From contig JABUTU010000073.1 in the NCBI GenBank assembly GCA_021443545.1, positions 1 to 43,763 on the forward strand: a stretch of DNA of 43,763 bases, in the 5' to 3' direction. Shown piece by piece: positions 1 through 8,922 of this stretch. Positions within the stretch are counted from its first letter, which is position 1. Each line of letters opens with the position of its first letter. The translations under genes and the position numbers were made by a program. The stretch comes from Marinilabiliaceae bacterium. GTDB taxonomy: Bacteria > Bacteroidota > Bacteroidia > Bacteroidales > Marinilabiliaceae. The notes beneath the pieces were generated by a model. The model worked only from the letters and a program-made list of their open reading frames with translations, was not told the DNA's origin and searched no databases.

Positions 1-50
1 CGTACGCCGGTTTTCAAGACCGGTGCAATCGACCACTCTGCCATCTCTCC
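1..50 (-). tRNA. tRNA-Ser(UGA), 5' part, cut by the window edge
   Basis: On the minus strand the gene begins GGAGAGA at position 50 and runs off the left edge. The acceptor strand, D arm and a complete anticodon arm (stem CCGGT/ACCGG, loop CTTGAAA) are visible. The anticodon TGA at 14-16 reads serine UCA-type codons. The variable arm, T arm and 3' acceptor strand lie outside the window. It is identical to the copy at the right edge. Confidence 0.9.
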
Positions 51-63
51 TTGAATGACAATG

Positions 64-94
64 CAAAATTATGAGCATTTTTTGATATTGCAAA
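64..94 (-). promoter_or_regulatory. Promoter of the left tRNA-Ser gene
   Basis: On the minus strand TTTG (91-94), a 19-nt spacer and TAATTTTG (64-71) match the Bacteroidota primary-sigma consensus exactly. The tRNA 5' end lies 14 nt downstream of the -7 element. Confidence 0.7.
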
Positions 95-206
95 TACAAT
101 TGCATTTTTTTTATCAACAAAATCTATTGGCTGAACCACCCTTTTAAGTTTTCTATCGGGTTATACATGGAGAGATTCGAAATGATATTTATATCGTAAA
201 AATGAC

Positions 207-214
207 TAAATTTG
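207..214 (+). promoter_or_regulatory. Probable -7 element for the phosphohexomutase operon
   Basis: TAAATTTG matches TAnnTTTG. The expected -33 TTTG is not clear at the right distance, so only the -7 box is called. It lies 23 nt before the ATG at 238 and diverges from the left tRNA gene. Confidence 0.45.
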
Positions 215-237
215 TAGTCATAACAGAATAATGAAAG

Positions 238-1761
238 ATGGCAAGTTTAGAATGGAGCGCCCTACAGAATGGCTCTGATATACGTGGAATAGCTGCAGAA
301 GGTATAATAGGAGAGGAGATAAACCTGACCGTTGAGAAGGTTCGGGCTTTAGGAGCTGCTTTTGTACAATGGATTGCAACACAGACTGCAAAGCGACCTA
401 TACTAATATCAATTGGTATGGATTGCCGACTCACAGGACCTGCCTTTTTAGAGGCGTTGGAGGAGAGTATAACAGACTGTGGAGCAGATATACTGAACTG
501 CGGTGTTAACTCCACACCTGCCATGATGCTGACAACCAAAATGCCTGAAGTAAATGCAGACGGCGCTATTATGGTGACGGCAAGTCACATGCCCTTCAAC
601 CGAAATGGCTTAAAATTCTTCTATCATGGTGATGACATTCAGAAAGAGGAGATGTCGATGATAGTAGATATGGCTGAGGCTGGAGTGCAGAATACGGAAG
701 ATTTGCCAAAGGGTCAGGTTCATATTTATAATCTTGCAGCTCTCTATTGTCGTAAGCTACGAACAAAGATATGTGCAGCTCTGAAGAATTCTCCTAATCC
801 TGACCGACCACTTGAAGGACTGAAAATTGTCGTTGATGCCGGAAATGGAGCAGGAGGATTCTACGCCCGCAGGGTACTTGAATTTCTTGGAGCAGACATC
901 ACTGGTAGTCAATTTTTGGAGCCAGATGGTCGCTTCCCGAATCACTCGCCGAATCCAGAAGACTATGAGGCGATGCAGAGCATTGTTACAGCCGTCAAGT
1001 ACCATAAAGCAGATCTCGGTATACTCTTTGATTCGGATGTAGATAGAGCCGCAATCGTCGACTCCAACGGCAGAGTGATAAATCGTAACGAACTTGTCGG
1101 CATAGCAAGTGCCATAGTTCTTGAGGAGCATCCAGGAACGACAATTGTTACGGATAGCATCACAAGTACTGGGTTGAATAAGTTCATCGTGAATATTTTA
1201 GGAGGAAAGCATCAACGCTATCAGCGAGGCTACCGGAATGTCATACAAGAGGCAAGACGCCTCAACGAGATTGGCGAAGAGTCGTGGTTGGCCATTGAGA
1301 CATCCGGTCACGCTGCGTTCAGGGATAATAATTTCTATGATGATGGGGCACATTTCGCTACACGCATAGTAATCAAACTTGCGCAGTTAAAGCGCGAGGG
1401 GAAGACGCTCTCGTCACTGATTGAACAATTGCCAGTGGCTGTTGAACAGCGTGTCTTCCGATTGCCAATAGTGGGAGATGACTTCTCACGTATTGCAACA
1501 GACACGATGAATGGATTGCGACAGTTCGTATCACAAATTGAGGGCTGGGAAGAGGTGAGTCAGAACCACGAAGGATTGCGCGTCATGTGTAATAACGAGT
1601 CGGAGCAAGGGTGGTTTCTCTACCGACTGTCGCTTCATGAGCCAGTGACGCCTATAAATATAGAGGCAGATGTAGTTGGAGGAACAGACGTCATAATCAA
1701 AAAACTAAAAATGTTCTTCCGAAGTGTCAGGAATGTAGATTATCGCGATCTTTACAATTGA
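238..1761 (+). CDS. Alpha-D-phosphohexomutase (phosphomannomutase/phosphoglucomutase type)
   Basis: Interconverts hexose 1- and 6-phosphates in the cytoplasm, supplying sugar-nucleotide synthesis. All four family loops are visible in 507 residues: the catalytic phosphoserine loop TASHMP (114-119, Ser116), the metal loop DSDVDR (265-270), a sugar-recognition loop ETSGH (354-358) and a C-terminal phosphate loop RLSLHEP near 470-480. The last differs from the common RPSGTEP form, which leaves the substrate (mannose, glucose or glucosamine phosphate) open. The length is normal. First gene of a five-gene operon; its TGA stop shares its A with the next ATG (TGATG), so translation is probably coupled. 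Confidence 0.88.
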   Translation: MASLEWSALQNGSDIRGIAAEGIIGEEINLTVEKVRALGAAFVQWIATQTAKRPILISIGMDCRLTGPAFLEALEESITDCGADILNCGVNSTPAMMLTTKMPEVNADGAIMVTASHMPFNRNGLKFFYHGDDIQKEEMSMIVDMAEAGVQNTEDLPKGQVHIYNLAALYCRKLRTKICAALKNSPNPDRPLEGLKIVVDAGNGAGGFYARRVLEFLGADITGSQFLEPDGRFPNHSPNPEDYEAMQSIVTAVKYHKADLGILFDSDVDRAAIVDSNGRVINRNELVGIASAIVLEEHPGTTIVTDSITSTGLNKFIVNILGGKHQRYQRGYRNVIQEARRLNEIGEESWLAIETSGHAAFRDNNFYDDGAHFATRIVIKLAQLKREGKTLSSLIEQLPVAVEQRVFRLPIVGDDFSRIATDTMNGLRQFVSQIEGWEEVSQNHEGLRVMCNNESEQGWFLYRLSLHEPVTPINIEADVVGGTDVIIKKLKMFFRSVRNVDYRDLYN

Positions 1762-3179
1762 TGGAACTTTCAGAATATTTCATAGAGCGAATAAAACGAC
1801 AATATACCGACCATACTGATTTTCTCTCTGCCATTAGCAAAGAGCCCAATAGTAGCGTGCGAATCAATACACATAAGGTAGACAACATTCCGTCGGTTCT
1901 GAGGCGATTTTTGCCTGCGATTGGCAAGGGTGTTGAGTGGTGTCAGGAAGCATATTATTTGGAACAAAGACCCAATTATACACTGAACCCACTCTTTCAC
2001 GCTGGATGTTTCTATCCGCAGGAGTCGTCAAGTATGTTCCTTCACCATGTGCTTCGAAGCATCGAAGAGGAAGTCCCTCAGAGTCCCATTGTTCTTGATT
2101 TGTGTGCAGCACCAGGAGGCAAATCAACCTTAATGCTATCATGGCTTAATGGAAGAGGCTTTCTTGTTGCAAACGAGGTTGTCAGGAACAGAGCCTGGAT
2201 ACTTCGTGAGAATATTGCAAAATGGGGAGCTCCAAACGCTATTGTGACAAATCTAATGCCTAAAGAGCTCCGAGAGCGAGGTGTAATAAATGCCGATGTG
2301 ATGCTTATAGATGCACCCTGTTCGGGCGAGGGAATGTTTCGCAAGGATGAGAAAGCCATAACAGAATGGACATCACAACGAGCTTCGGAATGCGCAGAAC
2401 GTCAGAGGGATATAGTTGCCGAGGTATGGCCAATGTTGAAAAAAGGAGGTTTCCTGATATATAGTACTTGTACATTTAATCCAGCTGAAAACCAAGAGAA
2501 TATAGCTTGGATAATGGATAACTATGATGTGACACCAATAGAACTGAAACTTCCTGATTCGTGGGGCGTAACCATAGTTGAATCAAAATCGGCAGAGGGC
2601 GTTGTGGCACATGGCTATTCTTTCTTACCCCATAAGGTAGCTGGTGAGGGTTTCTTCATCTGCGTCATGCGCAAGAACGACGGACGTGAGGCCAAGAGTC
2701 CGAAGGGTAAGATTGCTGTCAAGAAAGCAGACCAAAGATATCTCGGTGTTTTGAAGGGAGACATGATTGGATATGTAATCACTGATGACGACCAAATAGT
2801 AGCTATGCCAGAAGGAGTAGCCCCTCAGATGTATGCTGTTGCAAAACGAACAGATGCCTTATGGTGCGGAGTTGCAGTCGGACAGCTCGTAAAGAAAGAT
2901 ATGGTATGGGCACCAGAATTACCATTGTCGGAGAGCTACACGCCAAATGGGATTCAGCAGGTCGAACTGGATGAACGGCAAGCCTTGGAATTCCTGCATG
3001 GTAATACGCCAGAGATAGATACATCAGCGCTCTCCAATGGGCGCATAGTAGTAACATATGCTAATATACCGCTTGGAATGGTAAATAGGGTAGGTGCAAA
3101 CAGTTCAGTGCGTCTGAATAATTGTTATCCTAAAGAGTGGCGCATAAAAATGAATATTGACAATGGTAGAGTACATTAA
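1761..3179 (+). CDS. RsmF-like rRNA (cytosine-C5) methyltransferase, NOL1/NOP2/Sun family
   Basis: SAM-dependent m5C methyltransferase, expected to act on 16S rRNA. In the 472-residue protein the SAM-binding motif is LDLCAAPGGKS (112-122). The two conserved cysteines sit in PCSGEG (186-191, Cys187) and STCTFNP (235-241, Cys237), the dual-cysteine signature of RNA m5C methyltransferases. The C-terminal 170 residues fit the PUA-like RNA-binding tail of the RsmF group. I chose the ATG at 1761, which overlaps the previous stop, over a TTG one codon earlier. Its 3' end overlaps the MgtC-family gene by 17 nt. Exact target cytosine unknown. Confidence 0.88.
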   Translation: MELSEYFIERIKRQYTDHTDFLSAISKEPNSSVRINTHKVDNIPSVLRRFLPAIGKGVEWCQEAYYLEQRPNYTLNPLFHAGCFYPQESSSMFLHHVLRSIEEEVPQSPIVLDLCAAPGGKSTLMLSWLNGRGFLVANEVVRNRAWILRENIAKWGAPNAIVTNLMPKELRERGVINADVMLIDAPCSGEGMFRKDEKAITEWTSQRASECAERQRDIVAEVWPMLKKGGFLIYSTCTFNPAENQENIAWIMDNYDVTPIELKLPDSWGVTIVESKSAEGVVAHGYSFLPHKVAGEGFFICVMRKNDGREAKSPKGKIAVKKADQRYLGVLKGDMIGYVITDDDQIVAMPEGVAPQMYAVAKRTDALWCGVAVGQLVKKDMVWAPELPLSESYTPNGIQQVELDERQALEFLHGNTPEIDTSALSNGRIVVTYANIPLGMVNRVGANSSVRLNNCYPKEWRIKMNIDNGRVH

Positions 3180-3870
3180 CAGTCTGATAGCAGATACAAC
3201 AATCAATCCATCCACGGTGGTACTGAAGCTTACTATCAGCCTTATTCTGGGTCTGACGATTGGAGCAGAGCGTCAGATGCGACGGCGTGATGCGGGATTG
3301 AGGACATTTACGCTGATATGTATGGGGTCGACGGGAGCGATGCTTCTCTCGATATGGATACCACAGATATATCCGAATTTTCTCAATGGCGACCCAGGCC
3401 GAATAGCAGCACAGGTGATCACAGGTATTGGTTTTCTTGGAGCAGGAGCTATAGTGCGAGGAAAGGGGAGTGTTCAGGGCCTTACCACAGCAGCAAGTAT
3501 ATGGCAAGCAGCAGTAATAGGAATGGCAGTGGGAGCGGGTCTCTACTGGGGCGCTTTCTTAGCAACGTTCTTCACACTCTTCGTACTCATAGCAATAGAG
3601 AAATTTGAACAGAGGTTATTCATTGATGGAGCCAACAGAATACTGACAATCCATTGCTCAAAGTCAGACCCCGAGATAGAACGCATCAAGGCCGTTGTCG
3701 AGAGCTGCAGAATCACGGTAAGCAGCTACACATTCTCGGTAAATTACACCAATAATGAATCAACAATAACATTCAAAGTGACGTTGAAGGGCCAGTCGGC
3801 CAATCAGCAAGGGATGTGTAAGGAGTTGCATACGATAGATTACATCACAGCAATAAGCGTAGTTAGTTGA
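3163..3870 (+). CDS. MgtC/SapB family membrane protein
   Basis: Inner-membrane protein of 235 residues. The N-terminal 150 residues hold several hydrophobic segments and the family motifs: GLTIGAERQ, a RDAGLRTFTL segment, and GIGFLGAGAI followed by GLTTAASIW. The C-terminal ~80 residues look like a soluble ACT-like regulatory domain. Family members are linked to Mg2+ homeostasis, acid tolerance and ATP-synthase control in pathogens, but most Bacteroidota homologues are unstudied, so the role here is open. I chose the ATG at 3163; an upstream TTG at 3157 is less likely. It overlaps the methyltransferase by 17 nt and ends 1 nt before the next ATG. Confidence 0.85.
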   Translation: MVEYINSLIADTTINPSTVVLKLTISLILGLTIGAERQMRRRDAGLRTFTLICMGSTGAMLLSIWIPQIYPNFLNGDPGRIAAQVITGIGFLGAGAIVRGKGSVQGLTTAASIWQAAVIGMAVGAGLYWGAFLATFFTLFVLIAIEKFEQRLFIDGANRILTIHCSKSDPEIERIKAVVESCRITVSSYTFSVNYTNNESTITFKVTLKGQSANQQGMCKELHTIDYITAISVVS

Positions 3871-3871
3871 T

Positions 3872-4843
3872 ATGAAGAGGTATATATTGTCATTGTGCTT
3901 TGTAGAAGTATTGCTGATTATGTCGTGTGTTGATGAAGATGTCAATACACCACCTCCTACAATATATTTTGCATCAGATGCGAAATATGAAATTGTAATG
4001 GGAGATACGCTATTTCTACAACCACGAATTACTTACGATCAGGGTTCCCGATATGAATGGTTCGTCAATAATCTTTTAGTTGGAGATGAGTTGAATTATA
4101 CATTCACCCCCAAAGAGATGACAGATTATAATTTTCAGTTTGTAGTCACAAATAGCTATGGCTCAGATACAGCTGAAATATATGTCTGTGTGCGTGACTG
4201 CATAGATTTTTCATCGTTTGACAATTCAAAGGCGCCATCGTCAGTCAGAAGCCTAAAAACTTTCCCCGATAGTCTTGACTATTTCAGCATCAGAGACCAT
4301 CTCTTCAGTAATACGCTCAATGCCGATTCAACAATGTGGGGAGGTTTTGCATGGAGTTGCCGGACCAGCATCCAGACAATGCTGACAAATGAGGCTTTCG
4401 GTTGTGCATATATTACTTCACAAGAAGCCAATAACAATCAGTATGTGGCTGTTAGCGGTTATAGTGAGCCAATAGTCCTTTTCAATGATGAATATGTTGT
4501 CAAGAGCATAGACGTCGCAAATGATAATTTTGCTTTTCTGATAAGTAAATTTGGATATTCCGATTCGACACTTGTCATTGCCCCATTTACGCAAAACGAT
4601 TACTTGCTATTGAGAATTTATGGTATTGATAAAAACGGAGAACTAACGCCATCATTTGTAGAGCATAGTCTTGTTGACTGCGCTTATGATAATCCAGCGA
4701 AGTATTTCCGGCAGACAGAGTGGGTGACGCTCTCATTGAAACAACTCGGGAGAGTCGCTGGTTTATATTTTGAAATAACGTCGAACAATGAAGATTTTCC
4801 ACCATTCTGTTGTGTTGATAATATCAAACTGCAATCAAGATGA
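3872..4843 (+). CDS. DUF4465-type lipoprotein with PKD-like domain
   Basis: Secreted lipoprotein of 323 residues with a signal peptide and lipobox LIMSC (Cys19). Acidic residues directly after the cysteine (CVDED) resemble Bacteroidota surface-export signals, so it is probably exposed on the outer membrane; that is inference. Residues ~30-110 look like a PKD/Ig-like domain (FVVTNSYGSDTAEIYV). From ~140 on the pattern WGGFAWS, NNQYVAVSGY and a C-terminal CCVDNIKL strand matches DUF4465. Function unknown; such proteins are often carbohydrate- or adhesion-related. Packed between the MgtC-family gene (1-nt gap) and the ATP-grasp gene (ATGA overlap). Confidence 0.75.
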   Translation: MKRYILSLCFVEVLLIMSCVDEDVNTPPPTIYFASDAKYEIVMGDTLFLQPRITYDQGSRYEWFVNNLLVGDELNYTFTPKEMTDYNFQFVVTNSYGSDTAEIYVCVRDCIDFSSFDNSKAPSSVRSLKTFPDSLDYFSIRDHLFSNTLNADSTMWGGFAWSCRTSIQTMLTNEAFGCAYITSQEANNNQYVAVSGYSEPIVLFNDEYVVKSIDVANDNFAFLISKFGYSDSTLVIAPFTQNDYLLLRIYGIDKNGELTPSFVEHSLVDCAYDNPAKYFRQTEWVTLSLKQLGRVAGLYFEITSNNEDFPPFCCVDNIKLQSR

Positions 4844-5835
4844 AGTTTTTCTTCAATCCGACATGCGAGATAGCGATAGGGCAGAATAATGTTAATTATC
4901 AGCCACCGAAACTTCTTAAGGCATTTGAAAACGATATATCTCCTCTTATATTTTATGCATACAAACATAGTTGTTCTGTGCGCGAAGTGGAAAGGTATTA
5001 TTCTATACATGATTACTTCGCATGGGGAGATAGTCCTACAATCTCCCACCAGAGGGAGGGCTTGGGAAAATGGACAGAAGAGCGTAGGTTGTTGCATTCG
5101 CGATTGACATCAGTAGCAATTGAGTCGTACCTGACGAAGATGGAGCTGCCAGATTGGGCAAGGCCAGAGAGCATTCCAGTGGTAGCGAGTGAATATGAAA
5201 ATAAACTTTCCCATAGGATAGTTGCAAAGAGTCTGTGGAGTTCATCGGGACGGGGTGTGGTTATTGCAAACGCAGACAATTCGAATCTTGAAAAGTTTGT
5301 AAGAGCTCAGTTAACGTCTGACGGCAGGATTATAATAGAGCCATTTATGAAACGACTTGTTGAGATGACATTTCTATTTTGGATAGGTGGCGTCGATATG
5401 ATATTATATCTTGGAATTAACTATTTTTCAAGTGATAAAAGTGGAAAGTTTGGGTATGAACTGATAGGAATCAATCCGATGGACGAGTATGAACAATATT
5501 TGCCGAAAAATTGGGAAGAGAGATCTTCAAAATGGCTTGCAGAGGCTCTTCAACACGAGGTGGCAGATAATGGTTATATTGGTTTTGTGGGAGTTGATGC
5601 CATGCTTCACCATTCACTGTTTGATGATGATAAGCCACATATGCGACTCTGTATGGAGGCAAATCTTAGGTTGACAATGGGCAATGTGAATAAGGGCTTT
5701 GCCATGCAGACAAATGGAAAGAGAGGCCGATGGAGGATAGCAGGAAGGAAAGAATATGACTCTCTTGAACATTACGAAACAGAGTTTGTGCTGGCAAAAG
5801 GGGATAGTTTTGTTGCTTTTGGTGACTTTTTTTAG
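4840..5835 (+). CDS. Uncharacterised ATP-grasp-like protein
   Basis: Cytoplasmic protein of 331 residues with no signal peptide. I do not recognise a named family, but the ATP-grasp layout is visible: a lysine/glycine-rich nucleotide loop VAKSLWSSSGRGV (128-140), the adenine-hinge segment IIEPFMKR (165-172), and a metal-ligand motif MEANLR (272-277) shortly after GVDA (251-254). An E-x-N motif late in the fold is typical of ATP-grasp ligases joining a carboxylate to an amine or thiol. The substrate is unknown. Its ATG overlaps the stop of the DUF4465 lipoprotein (ATGA), so the two are co-translated. Last gene of the operon. Confidence 0.65.
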   Translation: MKFFFNPTCEIAIGQNNVNYQPPKLLKAFENDISPLIFYAYKHSCSVREVERYYSIHDYFAWGDSPTISHQREGLGKWTEERRLLHSRLTSVAIESYLTKMELPDWARPESIPVVASEYENKLSHRIVAKSLWSSSGRGVVIANADNSNLEKFVRAQLTSDGRIIIEPFMKRLVEMTFLFWIGGVDMILYLGINYFSSDKSGKFGYELIGINPMDEYEQYLPKNWEERSSKWLAEALQHEVADNGYIGFVGVDAMLHHSLFDDDKPHMRLCMEANLRLTMGNVNKGFAMQTNGKRGRWRIAGRKEYDSLEHYETEFVLAKGDSFVAFGDFF

Positions 5836-5952
5836 TCTATTTCTATTAAAAAATACTGAATAACACACCTTTTCAATGAATTCATGTTAATATTTTATAA
5901 CGCTGTTTGATAATCATTATTTTGTATTCAATTTTGCGGCGTCGTAGGAGAC

Positions 5953-5988
5953 GATAACTATAACGATAACAATAACGATAGCAATAAC
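5953..5988 (+). repeat. Six tandem hexamers of the form NATAAC
   Basis: GATAAC, TATAAC, GATAAC, AATAAC, GATAGC and AATAAC follow each other without gaps, ending 1 nt before the ATG of the small lipoprotein gene at 5990. They replace any recognisable ribosome-binding site. A related run lies at 40694-40718 beside the end of clpA. Confidence 0.8.
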
Positions 5989-5989
5989 A

Positions 5990-6586
5990 ATGAAGCCAAC
6001 TATTTTTAATGTATCAAGCATAATAACAACTCTGGTTATATCCATTTCACTTTTGGGCTGCTCCGTAAAAGAGCAACAAGCCGAGTCGGTCTCTGTCATA
6101 GGCAAAGTTCACATGATTCAGGGTGATTCAATAATGATTGTGACAGTCGGTGTCGACACATTGCGAATGAATTGTCAGCTAATAGATAGTGCAAATAGTG
6201 AAATACCTATCGTCCAGGATTCAGTGGCAATTTGTTATAAAGAAGATGAAGGCAATAAATATGTTAGAAAAGTAATCGTTCTTGACCATAATCTTCCCAT
6301 AAATAATGTTGAGGCGATGTTAATAGGCGATTGGAAGGTAGCTGGGAAAGATTGTATATATAGGTTTGATGAGAATCAGCTTATGTTGCATGATGGAAGT
6401 GATGATTGTCATAATTATAAGTGGACAATTGAATGCGATACGTTAATGATGTGCGTCAATGACGGGTCGGAGAAGAGTAATAATCAGAATATTTCGACAT
6501 ATACAATCAGGCGTATCGATGCTGACACATTGATTCTGTGGGATAGCGAAGACAGACGAGAAGTTTGTCTGACACGCAACAGATGA
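5990..6586 (+). CDS. Small lipoprotein with lipocalin-like C-terminus
   Basis: Envelope lipoprotein of 198 residues with a signal peptide and lipobox SLLGC (Cys24). There is no acidic export signal after the cysteine (CSVKEQQ), so a periplasmic-facing location is more likely. Residues ~35-95 form a short beta-rich domain. The C-terminal ~90 residues (IGDWKV, YKWTIECDTLMM, IRRIDADTLIL) have the alternating pattern of the lipocalin-like domains common in Bacteroidota. Ligand and role unknown. Single-gene unit preceded by the hexamer repeat and followed by a hairpin; converges on rarA. Confidence 0.65.
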   Translation: MKPTIFNVSSIITTLVISISLLGCSVKEQQAESVSVIGKVHMIQGDSIMIVTVGVDTLRMNCQLIDSANSEIPIVQDSVAICYKEDEGNKYVRKVIVLDHNLPINNVEAMLIGDWKVAGKDCIYRFDENQLMLHDGSDDCHNYKWTIECDTLMMCVNDGSEKSNNQNISTYTIRRIDADTLILWDSEDRREVCLTRNR

Positions 6587-6609
6587 TTCAGCGTACAGTA
6601 TGTATCATG

Positions 6610-6640
6610 TGAGCAATTGAGTAGTGTTGCTCAGTAATTT
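6610..6640 (+). terminator. Terminator of the small lipoprotein gene
   Basis: A 7-bp stem (TGAGCAA at 6610-6616, TTGCTCA at 6627-6633) with a 10-nt loop is followed by GTAATTTTT. It overlaps the stop codon of the convergent rarA gene. Confidence 0.5.
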
Positions 6641-7905
6641 TTAATATTACGCCATAGATTTCTGACCCGCTCAGCAAGTTTATCCTCTGAAGGATTAGGC
6701 TGTGGAAACCAAAAACGTTGATAAGATATCTGGTCGGGGAGGTACTGTTGAGGCACGAAATGTCCCTCGTAATCGTGAGGATATAGGTAATTCTGCCCGT
6801 AGTTAAGTTGTTCCATCAATTTGGTCGGGGCATTTCTCAAATGGAGCGGAACAGGCAAGTTGCCAGACTGACGTACGAATGAGAGAGCGTCGTTAATAGC
6901 CTTATATGCTGAATTACTCTTAGGAGATGTGGCTAAATATATAACAGCCTCGCTCAGTATAATACGTCCTTCGGGCCATCCGACTTTGTTGACAGCGTCA
7001 AAGGCCTGGTTGGCGATAAGAAGAGCGTTCGGGTTGGCAAGTCCGATATCTTCGGCTGCGGAGATGAGAACCCGACGAGCTATAAATTTGGGATCTTCCC
7101 CACCTTCAATCATACGTGCAAGCCAGTAGACAGCAGCGTCAGGATCGCTCCCTCGTATAGACTTAATGAAGGCCGATATGATGTCGTAGTGCATCTCACC
7201 ATTCTTGTCGTAGAAGGCAGGACTCTGTTGCAGATTCTCCGAGATGCTCTTGTCGTCAATGACAATTATATCATCGTCAGAATGGGCGCTATAAACTAAA
7301 TCGATTATGTTTAACAATTTTCTGGCATCACCACCCGAGTAACGGACTAACGCCGCCTCTTCACGGATTTCAATCTGTTTCTCCTTGAGAACAACATCGT
7401 TTTCGATAGCCATTCGGGCCAATCTGATTAAGTCGTCGTGTTCAAGAGCTTTCAGAACATATACCTGGCAACGTGACAGAAGGGGAGAGATGACCTCAAA
7501 GGATGGATTCTCTGTTGTTGCCCCAATAAGAATGACAATGCCCTCCTCGACAGCTGCGAGCAATGAGTCTTGTTGCGACTTGCTAAACCTATGAATCTCA
7601 TCTATAAATAATATAGGTGATTTTGGGGAGAAGAAGGCACTTTTCGAGGCTTTATCGATTACGTCGCGAACATCTTTAACACCCGAATTAATGGCCGAGA
7701 GAGTGAAGAAAGAGCGTTCAAGACGTTTTGCTATAATACGTGCTAATGTTGTCTTGCCAACGCCCGGAGGTCCCCATAAAATGATAGAAGCAAGATTGCC
7801 ACTATCAACCATACGACGAAGGATGGCTCCTTCACCTATGAGATGCTGCTGACCAACATAGGTCTCTAACGTCTGCGGACGCATTCTTTCGGCTAATGGT
7901 TCCAT
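6631..7905 (-). CDS. rarA: Replication-associated recombination protein RarA (MgsA)
   Basis: Clamp-loader-like AAA+ ATPase acting at stalled replication forks. The 424-residue protein has Walker A GPPGVGKTT (45-53) and Walker B FIDEIHRF (100-107). The C-terminal half contains the RarA tetramerisation region (YWLARMIEGGEDPKFIARR). I chose the ATG at 7905 because MEPLAERMRP is the usual RarA N-terminus; a TTG at 7926 would overlap the upstream gene. It lies 10 nt after the PhnP-like hydrolase gene and is probably co-transcribed with it. Confidence 0.93.
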   Translation of the reverse strand: MEPLAERMRPQTLETYVGQQHLIGEGAILRRMVDSGNLASIILWGPPGVGKTTLARIIAKRLERSFFTLSAINSGVKDVRDVIDKASKSAFFSPKSPILFIDEIHRFSKSQQDSLLAAVEEGIVILIGATTENPSFEVISPLLSRCQVYVLKALEHDDLIRLARMAIENDVVLKEKQIEIREEAALVRYSGGDARKLLNIIDLVYSAHSDDDIIVIDDKSISENLQQSPAFYDKNGEMHYDIISAFIKSIRGSDPDAAVYWLARMIEGGEDPKFIARRVLISAAEDIGLANPNALLIANQAFDAVNKVGWPEGRIILSEAVIYLATSPKSNSAYKAINDALSFVRQSGNLPVPLHLRNAPTKLMEQLNYGQNYLYPHDYEGHFVPQQYLPDQISYQRFWFPQPNPSEDKLAERVRNLWRNIKNY

Positions 7906-7915
7906 CTTTAGTAAA

Positions 7916-8683
7916 TCACTCTTCAATAACTAAACAGTCGTAAGCAATGCGAACACCATCTGGAAGCGTTCTTTCTACAACGGCTTGAAGGGGCATATGG
8001 TGACTGGCATGCGTGAAGTAGGTTCTCTTAGGAGACAGTTCATTGACAATAGAAAGCGACTCAGAGAGAGAAAAATGCGAAGGATGAGGCTCAATACGCA
8101 GGGCATTTAAAACCAAAACATCCAGATTCTGAAGAGCTTTCATCGACTCTTCAGGGATTGATGAGGCGTCAGTAATGTAAGCCCAGTTACCAATACGAAA
8201 GCCCACAATTGGCAATTTGCCATGAAAAACACGTATCGGTATAATCTCTAACCCTTCACAAGGGAAAAATGATGACGTGGCATCAATCTCAGATAAAGTT
8301 ATCTCAGGCACACCAGGGTACTTGTTTTCAGCAAAAATGTACGACAGATTATGACGGAAAGCGGAAGCAACAATTGGTTCGGCATAGACATTAATACTTT
8401 GACCCATAGAGAAGTTGAGTCCCCGTACATCGTCAAGGCCCCCAACATGATCATAATGCTGATGAGTTACCAAAATACAGTCAATTCTGGTAGCTCTGGC
8501 ACGAAGAAGCTGGATGCGAAGATCCGGACCGGGGTCGACTAATATATTATATCCGTTAACGCTCCAAATGACAGAGGCACGTAGACGATTGTCTCTCCTG
8601 TCAGTCGATTGACATGTTTCGCACTGACAACCTATGACGGGAACTCCTGTAGATGTCCCTGTGCCGAGAAATTCAAGTCTCAT
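7916..8683 (-). CDS. PhnP-like metallo-beta-lactamase-fold phosphodiesterase
   Basis: Metal-dependent hydrolase of 255 residues. The MBL signature THQHYDH (73-79) binds two metals, and GCQCETC (18-24) matches the extra zinc-binding cysteines of the PhnP group. PhnP cleaves cyclic phosphodiesters; in genomes without a phosphonate-lyase operon, as seems the case locally, homologues are probably general cyclic phosphodiesterases, so the substrate is open. The start at 8683 gives the expected MRLEFLGTGTS beginning. Upstream partner of rarA. Confidence 0.82.
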   Translation of the reverse strand: MRLEFLGTGTSTGVPVIGCQCETCQSTDRRDNRLRASVIWSVNGYNILVDPGPDLRIQLLRARATRIDCILVTHQHYDHVGGLDDVRGLNFSMGQSINVYAEPIVASAFRHNLSYIFAENKYPGVPEITLSEIDATSSFFPCEGLEIIPIRVFHGKLPIVGFRIGNWAYITDASSIPEESMKALQNLDVLVLNALRIEPHPSHFSLSESLSIVNELSPKRTYFTHASHHMPLQAVVERTLPDGVRIAYDCLVIEE

Positions 8684-8922
8684 GTAAAAAACAAATTATA
8701 AGAGAGATACTTAAGTGTCAAAACATTAGTATGACATAAAAGATGAGTATCATCTCCGTTCATAACATGCAAAATTAGTGAATTGTTTGTGATTGATGAC
8801 GGAAAAATTAAACATAAAAGTTTCATATCTAAAATCATTTTCACTATCTTTACGTTTGAAAAAGAAGTGTGCCGAAAGCATACAATGTAAATACTAACGA
8901 AGATAAGTCACTACTGAATATA

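Noticed and set aside
8869-8922. N-terminal extension of the STAS gene from GTG at 8869
   Set aside because: The extension has no family-like sequence and begins only ~10 nt after a promoter-like element; the ATG at 8923 starts right at the STAS fold.
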